34,203 bases of DNA, from contig CAKPRX010000015.1 in the NCBI GenBank assembly GCA_934183135.1, positions 1 through 34,203 on the forward strand. Reading direction: 5' to 3'. Both the position numbers and the translations under genes were made by a program. This document shows, in pieces, positions 18,976 to 25,758 of the stretch; the first letter of the stretch is position 1, and every line of letters begins with the position of its first letter. The notes under the pieces are model-generated. The model had not been told where the DNA came from. It saw only the letters and a program-made list of their open reading frames with translations, and made no database searches. The stretch comes from an uncultured Prevotella sp. (GTDB lineage Bacteria > Bacteroidota > Bacteroidia > Bacteroidales > Bacteroidaceae).

Positions 18976-19416
18976 CTATGTCCGGCGGATGAGCCGCCTC
19001 ACCTTGTCATAATAACATTGTGTGCTGGAGCGGTCGTAGCGCTGTCCGCCATTCCAGGAGCGGATGGCGTGCTCCACGTTGTTGGTAGGATTGTAGTACG
19101 ACTGGATGACCAGGAACATGGCCCTCGACCGGTCGATACTGAACCTGTCGGCCAGGGTGAACCGGCGCTTGGAGCCGCGGCTCCGCAGGATGCGGTTGCA
19201 GTCGCGTACCAACACGGGGGTAATCTGCATGGCGCCACAGGAGTTGCCCTTAACGGCCCGGGCGTTGCCCTCGCTCTCTACCTGTATGATGGCGTCCATC
19301 ACGGGGTTCCAGTCTATTACCGTCTCCTGTCCGGCAGTCGCTCGTGCCAGCGTTATCAGGGGAAACATGACACACACTAATAATAAAATAACACTTCTTC
19401 TTGCTCTTAAATCCAT
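18976..19416 (-). CDS. Small secreted SLT-type lytic transglycosylase
   Basis: 146-residue protein with an N-terminal signal sequence (RRSVILLLVCVMFPLITLARA) and a single SLT-like domain. The segment IIQVESEGNARAVKGNSCGAMQI matches the transglycosylase motif ES-G-N...GxMQI; the Glu in VESEGN is the expected catalytic acid. Later pieces fit the SLT fold (LADRFSIDRSRAMFLVIQSYY, then VEHAIRSWNGGQRY). Such enzymes cleave peptidoglycan glycan strands with formation of 1,6-anhydro-muramyl ends, in the periplasm. It is short compared with housekeeping MltE/Slt enzymes, and similar stand-alone forms often assist in opening the wall for secretion or conjugation machinery. It is monocistronic, with its own terminator and a candidate promoter about 245 bp upstream. 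Confidence 0.85.
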   Translation of the reverse strand: MDLRARRSVILLLVCVMFPLITLARATAGQETVIDWNPVMDAIIQVESEGNARAVKGNSCGAMQITPVLVRDCNRILRSRGSKRRFTLADRFSIDRSRAMFLVIQSYYNPTNNVEHAIRSWNGGQRYDRSSTQCYYDKVRRLIRRT

Positions 19417-19659
19417 AAATTATTGTTTTTGACTCCTGGGCACATACAGTGTGCGTGTCCGCGATGACGGTGATGGTAAGAAGATAAACTACCGTAATCT
19501 GGGAGTCAGTAAATACTGGGAGTGCTCGGCTTCGCCAATAGATGCAGGAAACCAGGGTACTCCATTATCTGATGCCCCGGCGGACAGAAGCCCGCGCCAG
19601 GGGGACTGGGACGGCACTACAAACTGTGCGTACAAGGCCCGTGGGCAACTTTTCGGGTG

Positions 19660-19691
19660 CAAAATTAGTAAAAAAATACCAAATGGCCAAA
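19660..19691 (-). promoter_or_regulatory. Promoter upstream of the lytic transglycosylase gene
   Basis: On the minus strand TTTG (19691-19688) and TAATTTTG (19667-19660) are both perfect Bacteroidetes boxes with 20 bp between them. Transcription would start near 19653, leaving an unusually long leader (about 237 nt) before the ATG at 19416. Confidence 0.7.
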
Positions 19692-19939
19692 CAAAAGGAC
19701 AACAAGTGTAAAGTATAAGGATTTTTACACAGTCTGCAACGCTATGTATTACAACATTTTGCACTTGCTAATTGTTGTAAAATCAGATTTTTGTACCCTC
19801 TGTTTAAGCAAAGCTCGCCAACCCTTTTATGGCGAAAAACAGGACAATGATGTCGGGCCATCAGCGACCATCCTGACATCGGGCTACACCTTATTATATA
19901 TACACACGCACGCGAGGACGAAAATAAGCGGAAGAAAAA

Positions 19940-19971
19940 GTTGGGCAGGTGGGAGAAAAATAGTAACTTTA
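19940..19971 (+). promoter_or_regulatory. Candidate promoter of the alpha/beta hydrolase gene
   Basis: GTTG (19940-19943) and TAACTTTA (19964-19971) are each one base from the consensus boxes, with 20-bp spacing. The transcript would have a very short leader before the start at 19985/19991. Confidence 0.45.
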
Positions 19972-19990
19972 GACCATCAACCCAATGGAT

Positions 19991-21376
19991 ATGAAGAAAC
20001 TGACTATAATGGCCATGGCGCTGGCGCTCGCTACGGGGGCGCTGGCCGACAACGTGAGGGGGGCCTGGAGTGGCAGTCTGAACCTGGGCGCGACCGCGCT
20101 GCGCATAGTGATTAATATAGATAAGGACAAGGCTTCATTAGACAGTCCGGACCAAGGGGCCTACGGCATAGAGGCTACGCTGAAGTTCTGCTCGACCGAC
20201 TCGGTGGCCATAGAGATACCGGCCATACAGGCATCGTACACGGCGCGACTGACCGAGGGGCAACTGAGGGGTACCTTCACTCAGGCTGGGCAACCCATAG
20301 CGCTCAACCTGAAACCGGGAGGCGTAGACCTGAAGCGGCCGCAGACACCGCAGCCTCCCTTTGACTATAAGAGCGAGGAGGTGAGGATAACCACGCCGGG
20401 AACCGACCCCTCGACAGGGCGGTCCTTAGCTGCGGGCGGAGCCCAACTGGCCGGAACGCTGCTGACACCGGCTCACTTTGCCAAGGGCGGCATCGTGGTG
20501 GTCATGGTGAGTGGCAGCGGACAGCAAAACCGCAACGAGGAACTCTTCGGGCACAAGCCTTTCTGGGTAATAGCCGACCGACTGGCACGCCACGGCATAG
20601 CCTCGCTGCGCTACGATGACCGCGGAGTGGGTGGTTCGACCGGCCATGTAGACGGAATCACCACCTATGACAACATGAGCGACGCACTGGCCGTGGTAGA
20701 CTATCTGCGCAAGCAGGGCCGCTTCGGCAAGATTGGTATATTGGGCCACAGCGAGGGCGGAACGATAGCCTACATGATAGCGGCACGACAGAAGGCCGAC
20801 TTCGTGGTGTCACTGGCAGGGCCGGCACTGCGTGGCGACAGCATACTGGTCATGCAAAACCGCGACATGCTGCGCTCCATGGGTGTAGACTCGGCCTCGG
20901 TATCGGCCTACTGTACGGCGCTGGGCCGCATCTTCGAGTATAAACGCACGGCGAGGATAGAGGCCGACCCAGAGTTGACCCTGGCCACGCTGACCATAGG
21001 TCTGACCCTGCCCGAGCCGCTAAAGGCCAACCTGGCAGAGGTCATCAAGAGCCACAATGCGTGGATGGACTACTTCGCAGCTTACGACCCATCGGCCGAT
21101 ATAAGCCACACCACCTGTCCGGTAATGGCTGTGGGTGGCAGCCGTGATATGCAGGTAAACACGCAGGCCAATCTGCGAGCCATCCGCCAAAAGCTACCCC
21201 ACCCTACTGGCAAGGCCCAATGGCCCCGCTACCATTTTATCAAGGAATATCAAGGACTGAACCACCTGTTACAGCCCTCAACCACGGGTCTGCCCACAGA
21301 GTACGGCCAGATAGAGACAACCCTATCAGAAGAGGTACTAACCGACCTGTGCCAGTGGCTATCCGAGCTGCGCTAA
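19991..21376 (+). CDS. Secreted alpha/beta hydrolase (S33-like esterase/peptidase)
   Basis: 461-residue exported hydrolase. The ATG at 19991 begins the signal peptide MKKLTIMAMALALATGALA; an ATG two codons earlier (19985) is the alternative. Residues 20-115 are a beta-rich N-terminal domain seen in similar Bacteroidetes hydrolases. The catalytic domain opens at GIVVVMVSGSGQQNRNEELF, with the DDRGVGGSTG loop typical of the oxyanion region. The nucleophile is Ser254 in GHSEGG, the acid is Asp386 in GGSRDMQVN, and the base is His425 in GLNHLLQP, a complete triad in the expected order. Family members are periplasmic carboxylesterases or acylaminopeptidase-like enzymes; the substrate is unknown. 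Single gene, convergent with the barrel gene to its right. Confidence 0.88.
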   Translation: MKKLTIMAMALALATGALADNVRGAWSGSLNLGATALRIVINIDKDKASLDSPDQGAYGIEATLKFCSTDSVAIEIPAIQASYTARLTEGQLRGTFTQAGQPIALNLKPGGVDLKRPQTPQPPFDYKSEEVRITTPGTDPSTGRSLAAGGAQLAGTLLTPAHFAKGGIVVVMVSGSGQQNRNEELFGHKPFWVIADRLARHGIASLRYDDRGVGGSTGHVDGITTYDNMSDALAVVDYLRKQGRFGKIGILGHSEGGTIAYMIAARQKADFVVSLAGPALRGDSILVMQNRDMLRSMGVDSASVSAYCTALGRIFEYKRTARIEADPELTLATLTIGLTLPEPLKANLAEVIKSHNAWMDYFAAYDPSADISHTTCPVMAVGGSRDMQVNTQANLRAIRQKLPHPTGKAQWPRYHFIKEYQGLNHLLQPSTTGLPTEYGQIETTLSEEVLTDLCQWLSELR

Positions 21377-21388
21377 GCAGCCCGGATA
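21360..21388. terminator. Candidate bidirectional hairpin between convergent genes
   Basis: TATCCGAGCTGC (21360-21371) faces GCAGCCCGGATA (21377-21388), 12 bp with one mismatch and a 5-base loop, spanning the stop of the hydrolase gene. Neither side has a T-run, so termination is only a possibility. Confidence 0.35.
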
Positions 21389-21401
21389 GTCACAGAGAGG
21401 G

Positions 21402-21724
21402 TCAGAGACGGCTCTTCTCGGCATTGCCGGCACCGGTACCCTTGTACTTGCTACGCCGTGGATGATAGTTGTACGACAGGGTGAGACCCACGCAACGACT
21501 GTAGCCATAGGCATCCTTGGTGAGCTGGGTATGGCTGCCATAGAGGCTCCAGCGTTCCTTGGAGGTCTTGAGCAGGTCGTTGGCATAGAGGCCTACCACC
21601 AGACGCTCGCCGAAGAACGAGCGGGTTATGCGCACATCGAGGCTACCCGATGGGCGCTGACGGCGCAGTTCATCGCGCTGGCTGGGACTATACTGCATAT
21701 TGACAAAGAGCTTGGTGTACGCCC
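21402..21724 (-). pseudogene. Out-of-frame C-terminal piece of the outer-membrane barrel protein
   Basis: This frame encodes the missing end of the barrel protein whose main frame stops at 21725. It reads LGAYTKLFVNMQYSPSQRDE, then RITRSFFGERLVVGLYANDL, and closes with SKYKGTGAGNAEKSRL, the usual last residues of Prevotella OMP_b-brl_3 proteins. The same frame is open back to 21917 but there lies over the main frame and has no coding character. Joining the two frames near 21725-21760 restores a protein of about 835 residues. From memory of the family, a beta-strand or so also seems to be missing at the junction, so the lesion may be a small deletion and not just a one-base slip. Confidence 0.75.
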
Positions 21725-23914
21725 CTAAGTGGGCTGCGGGGTAATATCGACCGGGCCGCGACCTAAGAACGACTGGGTATAGTCGACCTCGAACAGGGGA
21801 TGATAGCAACCCAGGCGCGGGGTGGCCACGAGGGAGGCGTAAACGCCCTGGCTGTGGGTAAAGTTGAGGTTGCGCAGGAAGATAATGTCCTGGCCCTGGT
21901 AGAGCGAGGCCGTCCAAATCATAGGCTTATCGGTATAGCTGTAGCCAGCATTGAGCGACAGCCAGCCGTGCACCACGCTGAGGTCTACGTTGTCTACCAC
22001 ACTGGGGCGCAGATAGGGATTGCCGCCCTCGTAGGTATAGCGGTTGTCGTACTGTATCTCGTCGCGCAGACTGTTGTAGCTGGGGCGGTGGGTCTTGCGG
22101 GTGTAGCCCAGCTGCCACGACCACTTGCCCTTGCTCCACGAGAGCGAGGCCGAGGGGAACCAGTCGGCATAGCGTCGGCTGGGCTGCTCTTGCCACTGGC
22201 CATAGGCGTAGTAGTTGGATGTGACATGCTCGTAGCGCACCCCCGCACCTACAGAGAACGAGCCTAAGTGGAGGGAATACTCGGCAAAGCCAGCTATATT
22301 GCGCTCGCGTATCTCGGTGCTGGACGCATCGACATACTGCTCGTCGTTATTGTACTTACCAAGGGTGTTAGAGGCCGTGAGCTCAGAGCCGGCGCTCAGT
22401 GTACCGTGCCAAACGGGGTACGACAGGATGAGTTTGGCGGCAGCCATACGACCATGCTGACTGCTCTGGGTGTGTACATCGCGGCTCTCAAGGTCGGTGC
22501 CCTGCTCGCGCATGTGCATGATGCGCCCAGACCGCTTCCAGTAGTAGGTGGCGTTGAAGTCGATGCCCATCTTGCCCACCTTGCCGGTATAGTAGGCGTT
22601 GAAGTTGTGGATAGGGGTGCTGTAGTCACGGATGTCGCCCCTGTTAGACAGACTGCCCACGAGCTGCGAGTTCTCCCAGATATTCTGCACACCGCCTGGT
22701 ATGGTACCACGGCCCGAACCATACTGGTACTCGTAGGTCATGCCGAGGTTGCTGTCGTCGCCTACCGAGATGTCGATACCCGCCTTGGCACCGGCACCAC
22801 GCGAGCGGTAGTCGATGGGGGCTGTCTGCTCGATAAAGATGTACCTGGAACCGTCGATGGTGTTAGTGAGATGGTCGTTCTCGCCTCCTGGCCGTGTTTG
22901 GCCCCATACCTCGCCGAAGACCTCGGTCTTGCCCTGGCGGTAGGCCGATGACAGATACTCAGACGCTCCCCACCATCGGTTATAGGTGGCAGTGGTATAA
23001 CTCTGTCCGCTCCATCCCTCGTCCTGGCGACGCAGGGTCTTGATGCGGATGACAGACCGGGTAGTAGCACCATAGCGGGCACCCGGCGAGGTGATAATCT
23101 CGACATTCTTGATATTGTCAGACTTGAGCTGCTGCAGTTCCTGGTTGCTGCGTATGGGCCGGTTGTTGATATAGATGAGGGGCGAACCCTTGGCAAAGAC
23201 GCTTACGGCCCCGTCGGAGCTTACGTTGACGCGGGGCAACTCGCGCAGTACATCGGTGGCGGTACCTATCTTGTTGAGGTCCGAGTTCTGTATGTCTACC
23301 ACCATGCCCTCCTGTCCCATCTTGATACTCTGGCGCATGGCCTTGACCACGACAGTCTTCAGATTGTTCGTAGACCCCTGGAGCGCTATGGTGCCGATGT
23401 TGCCCGTGGGATAGGCATGATACATGGTGCGGTAGCCCACACAGCTTACGCGGACGATGGCACGGTGGGCCTCGCAGGGAATGACGAAGAGACCGTCCTC
23501 ATTGGTAACGCCGCCACTGATGAGGGTAGAGTCGGTGGGCGACAGCAGAGCTACGTTGGCAAACTCTATGGGCTGGCGGTGGCTGTCTACCACATAGCCC
23601 GTCATCTTGGTGGGAGCCTTCTGCGTACACTCCACCATGATGACATCGCCTATGACCTTCATGCTGATGGGGTAGAAACCTATGAGCCGCTGGATGGCGT
23701 CGGGCACGCTGAGGTTCTGTATATGCTTAGTTACGCGAAAGTCCTCGAGCTCGTCGTACACAAAATTGATGGTGTATCGGCTCTGCCGGGCGTTCATGTC
23801 TTTCAGCGCCGAGGCAAACGACACATTGTCGTACTGCCGGGTAATGTGCTGGGCCATGGCGGGTACCAGGCTCGCCATACAGGCGCAAAGTATCATCCAC
23901 TTTCTCTTTTTCAT
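21725..23914 (-). CDS. STN-domain outer-membrane beta-barrel receptor, frameshifted at its 3' end
   Basis: 729 residues of an OMP_b-brl_3-type receptor. The signal peptide MKKRKWMILCACMASLVPAMA is followed by an STN domain (residues 22-100: YDNVSFASALKDMNARQSRY to VIGDVIMVE). Next is a carboxypeptidase-regulatory-like domain (TGYVVDSHRQPIEFANVAL to RTMYHAYP), then a plug-like segment (ATDVLRELPRVNVSSDGAVS, SPLIYINNRPI, IITSPGARYGA), then the barrel. It stops early at 21725 after VDITPQPT; the true C-terminus continues in another frame. STN domains in such receptors signal to an inner-membrane anti-sigma factor, which fits the DUF4974 anti-sigma and ECF sigma genes upstream on the same strand. 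With the last strands missing, folding and insertion would probably fail, unless the shift is a sequencing error. Confidence 0.85.
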   Translation of the reverse strand: MKKRKWMILCACMASLVPAMAQHITRQYDNVSFASALKDMNARQSRYTINFVYDELEDFRVTKHIQNLSVPDAIQRLIGFYPISMKVIGDVIMVECTQKAPTKMTGYVVDSHRQPIEFANVALLSPTDSTLISGGVTNEDGLFVIPCEAHRAIVRVSCVGYRTMYHAYPTGNIGTIALQGSTNNLKTVVVKAMRQSIKMGQEGMVVDIQNSDLNKIGTATDVLRELPRVNVSSDGAVSVFAKGSPLIYINNRPIRSNQELQQLKSDNIKNVEIITSPGARYGATTRSVIRIKTLRRQDEGWSGQSYTTATYNRWWGASEYLSSAYRQGKTEVFGEVWGQTRPGGENDHLTNTIDGSRYIFIEQTAPIDYRSRGAGAKAGIDISVGDDSNLGMTYEYQYGSGRGTIPGGVQNIWENSQLVGSLSNRGDIRDYSTPIHNFNAYYTGKVGKMGIDFNATYYWKRSGRIMHMREQGTDLESRDVHTQSSQHGRMAAAKLILSYPVWHGTLSAGSELTASNTLGKYNNDEQYVDASSTEIRERNIAGFAEYSLHLGSFSVGAGVRYEHVTSNYYAYGQWQEQPSRRYADWFPSASLSWSKGKWSWQLGYTRKTHRPSYNSLRDEIQYDNRYTYEGGNPYLRPSVVDNVDLSVVHGWLSLNAGYSYTDKPMIWTASLYQGQDIIFLRNLNFTHSQGVYASLVATPRLGCYHPLFEVDYTQSFLGRGPVDITPQPT

Positions 23915-23947
23915 TGGTTTTCTTTCTTGTTGTTTGTTGACTGTTTT

Positions 23948-24081
23948 ACTATCTATACAGTTGAGGCGGTCGAAAAACTAACCGAAAGCTAAATTATTTT
24001 TGAAAAACCGGTACTAAGGTAATAAAAAAGAACGCCAATCATTGTGGCGACGAATAAAAAATGTAACTTCGCATCAGCAAG
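23948..24081 (-). repeat. 134-bp direct repeat, copy 1 (upstream of the barrel receptor)
   Basis: Matches 25354-25487 in the same orientation along all 134 bp, with seven substitutions clustered in the left half. In the direction of transcription it holds a small hairpin (TGGCG/CGCCA, 24049-24033) followed by CTTTTTT, then an AT-rich stretch, then TAGCTTTC (23991-23984), which resembles a -7 box. It ends 33 bp before the receptor start codon, so it is the leader/promoter region of that gene. Confidence 0.9.
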
Positions 24082-24106
24082 TTTAGGCGATGAGCAGGGA
24101 TTTGAA

Positions 24107-24144
24107 GAAAGCCAACCCTGAGCCGTAACCCAGAGTTAGCTTTC
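24107..24144 (-). terminator. Hairpin downstream of the anti-sigma gene
   Basis: Arms of 16 bases (24107-24122 and 24129-24144) pair fully on the minus strand if four G-U pairs are allowed (GAAAGCTAACTCTGGG with CTCAGGGTTGGCTTTC), around a 6-base loop. It is about 57 bp beyond the anti-sigma stop. There is no T-run directly after it, so it may be a processing or weak termination site. Confidence 0.45.
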
Positions 24145-24201
24145 GTTATGGATGAGTCTGTAGGAGAGGCCCAGGGCGGTGTGGCGATGGGCAGTAGGTG
24201 T

Positions 24202-24870
24202 CTACTCTACCTTGATGGTCTGCCCAGTGTAGCTGATGTGTATATGCTCAAAGGCATTGAGGAGTTCTATATTCTGCTGCAGCGGTTTCTGCCTGTCCCA
24301 GGTAAAGTAGAGGCGGATGTGCTGGGTCTCTGGATGGGCATACTCTACACGGGCCTTGTAATAAGCGGCCATCTGGGTGAGGATGTCGCCCAACTTAACA
24401 TTGTCGAACACCACGGGCTTGAGCGTGTCTGCGGGGGCGGTGTCATCGGTCTGGGTCTTGAGGGTGGCTGGGGCTGGGCTGGCGCGCTGTACGGTCTGAA
24501 CAACTACAGGGGCGTCGGCCGTATGGGAGGAGAACCATCCCTGGGTGACGGCGGCGTAGACCATGCCCGAGATGAAGATGATGCCTACTACCGAGGCGGC
24601 GGCCTTGAGCCAGTAATGGGCCGTAGGCGATGTGGCCGATGGGTGATGGGACTGGAAGTGGCGCCATGCCTGGTCTATATCCACCAGCTGCGGATGGGCC
24701 TTAGTGCCGGCCATTCGTGCGAGGACATTAGCGTCGAAGAATGAACGGATGTCCTCATCGGCCAGCAGACGCTCTATCTGCTCGTCGGTATAACGCTCGG
24801 GATGCTCCTGCACATCGTACAGCATCATCCGCTTTTCGTCTTTTGTCATGTCTGTCATTGTTTTGCTCAT
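24202..24870 (-). CDS. DUF4974-containing anti-sigma factor
   Basis: 222-residue single-pass inner-membrane protein. The N-terminal cytoplasmic part (residues 1-80, including DEKRMMLYDVQEHPERYTDE) would hold the sigma factor. One membrane segment follows (WLKAAASVVGIIFISGMVYA, about residues 85-105). After a Pro/Thr-rich linker the periplasmic C-terminus (VVFDNVKLGDILTQMAAYYK to IHISYTGQTIKVE) is a DUF4974 domain, which resembles the STN fold and probably contacts the receptor's STN domain. It lacks the FecR domain found in longer anti-sigma factors of this phylum. Its ATG overlaps the sigma gene's TGA by four bases (24867-24870), indicating translational coupling. Confidence 0.87.
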   Translation of the reverse strand: MSKTMTDMTKDEKRMMLYDVQEHPERYTDEQIERLLADEDIRSFFDANVLARMAGTKAHPQLVDIDQAWRHFQSHHPSATSPTAHYWLKAAASVVGIIFISGMVYAAVTQGWFSSHTADAPVVVQTVQRASPAPATLKTQTDDTAPADTLKPVVFDNVKLGDILTQMAAYYKARVEYAHPETQHIRLYFTWDRQKPLQQNIELLNAFEHIHISYTGQTIKVE

Positions 24871-25349
24871 TTTAGTGTCTTACTTTTTATCCATTCTATG
24901 GCCTGAGACAGATGGTGGTACACCGTCACCTTGCTTACACCTGTGGCCTGGGCTACCTCTTGGTACGACTGCCCCTGTAGGTAGCGCAGACGGAAAATCT
25001 GCTGGCGTAGGGGCGGCTCAAGGTGGTCGACGAGGTGCATCAGGCGGTCGAGTCGGCTGTCGGTATCGGCATCGAGCACGATGTCGGCACTGTCGGTAAG
25101 CAGTCGGGCCACTCGCTGGCGCACGCTCTTGTGGGCTATCAGGTTGAAGCAGTGGTGACGCACACTCTGCATAAGATAGGCGCGCTCGGTACCTGGTATC
25201 AGTACAGTAGATGACTCCAACAGCTGGGTGAAGACATCGCTCACCACATCTCTGCTCTCATCGTCATCGCCGAGGAGGTATCTGGCCAGATTGTACATAG
25301 CCTCGTAATGACTTCTGAAAAGGTATTCTATGTTCTGTTCTTGTCTCAT
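24867..25349 (-). CDS. ECF RNA polymerase sigma-70 factor
   Basis: 160-residue ECF sigma factor of the Bacteroidetes type. The ATG at 25349 is preferred; the two-codon longer frame would use GTG. Region 2 is residues 3-70 (QNIEYLFRSHYEAMYNLARY, then ESRDVVSDVFTQLLE, then RAYLMQSVRHHCFNLI). Region 4 is residues 100-155 (LEPPLRQQIFRLRYLQGQ, with helix-turn-helix SYQEVAQATGVSKVTVYHHL). It should be held inactive by the co-translated anti-sigma factor and direct transcription of the downstream receptor. Its own upstream region is nearly identical to that of the receptor gene (134-bp repeat), which suggests both are under the same control, possibly autoregulation. Confidence 0.92.
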   Translation of the reverse strand: MRQEQNIEYLFRSHYEAMYNLARYLLGDDDESRDVVSDVFTQLLESSTVLIPGTERAYLMQSVRHHCFNLIAHKSVRQRVARLLTDSADIVLDADTDSRLDRLMHLVDHLEPPLRQQIFRLRYLQGQSYQEVAQATGVSKVTVYHHLSQAIEWIKSKTLK

Positions 25350-25353
25350 ATAC

Positions 25354-25487
25354 ACTATCTATACAGTTGAGAAGGTCGAAAAACTAACCAAAAGTTAAAT
25401 TATTTTTGAAAAACTGATGCTAAGGTAATAAAAAAGAACGCCAATCATTGTGGCGACGAATAAAAAATGTAACTTCGCATCAGCAAG
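25354..25487 (-). repeat. 134-bp direct repeat, copy 2 (upstream of the sigma factor)
   Basis: Near-identical to 23948-24081 (seven substitutions). In the direction of transcription it contains the hairpin TGGCG/CGCCA (25455-25439) with a T-tract, and TAACTTTT (25397-25390) in the place of the -7-like box. It ends five bases before the sigma start codon. Its outer edge at 25487 abuts the remnant of a nucleotidyltransferase gene, suggesting an insertion boundary. Confidence 0.9.
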
Positions 25488-25664
25488 ATACAAGAAAACA
25501 ATAATAAGAGTAAGCCGATAGGCCTGAAATTCTTCGGGATGTGGAGTGAGATAGAGGAGCTCTTAGGCCGCAAGGTCGATTTGGTGTCAGACGGAACACT
25601 GTTTCCCTTCGCACAGGAAACTGCCGACCACGACATAATATTAATCTATGAGAGAACGGAGTAG
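25485..25664 (+). pseudogene. C-terminal remnant of a MNT-type nucleotidyltransferase (antitoxin)
   Basis: About 59 codons without a usable start, reading SKPIGLKFFGMWSEIEELLG, then RKVDLVSDGTLFPFAQETAD, then HDIILIYERTE and stop. The ELLGRKVDLV signature followed by a short tail ending LIYER is the C-terminal half of MNT-domain (MntA-like) nucleotidyltransferases. The N-terminal part, with the GSxxxGxxxxxSD catalytic motif, is absent, and the 134-bp repeat begins exactly where the frame loses similarity. Its stop overlaps the HepT-like remnant, as in intact MNT/HEPN operons. Confidence 0.8.
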
Positions 25665-25758
25665 AGACAGAAGCCGACTGGAGCGCATGCTTCAGGCGAT
25701 GAACAGAATAGCCCGATACATCGCTCACCGATTGGTTGTAAATTTACATTTGGGATAA
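25648..25758 (+). pseudogene. N-terminal remnant of a HepT/DUF86 HEPN toxin
   Basis: Starts at an ATG inside the end of the nucleotidyltransferase frame and encodes MRERSRDRSRLERMLQAMNR followed by IARYIAHR, the typical start of HepT-like (DUF86) proteins of about 110-120 residues. Similarity ends near 25727, where the frame runs into the 3' end of the convergent NERD gene; the catalytic RxxxxH motif is lost. It cannot make a functional toxin. Confidence 0.75.

Larger units (their letters stand above)
19417..19984. other. Intergenic region between divergent transglycosylase and hydrolase genes
   Basis: No convincing gene. The left half is GC-rich, includes direct copies of CTGGGAGT (around 19499 and 19517), and would be transcribed leftward as a leader of about 240 nt for the transglycosylase gene. 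A rightward open frame from 19451 has plausible codon use but matches no family I know. The right half is AT-rich and holds the two divergent promoters. Confidence 0.45.

Noticed and set aside
19451..19711. Plus-strand frame of 86 codons between the transglycosylase and hydrolase genes
   Set aside because: Starts at GTG, shows no signal peptide or family match, and covers the transglycosylase promoter. Codon use is plausible, so it stays a weak possibility.
23948..25487. Composite transposon or insertion sequence bounded by 134-bp repeats
   Set aside because: No transposase lies between the copies, no terminal inverted repeats or target duplications are visible, and each copy sits in promoter position.
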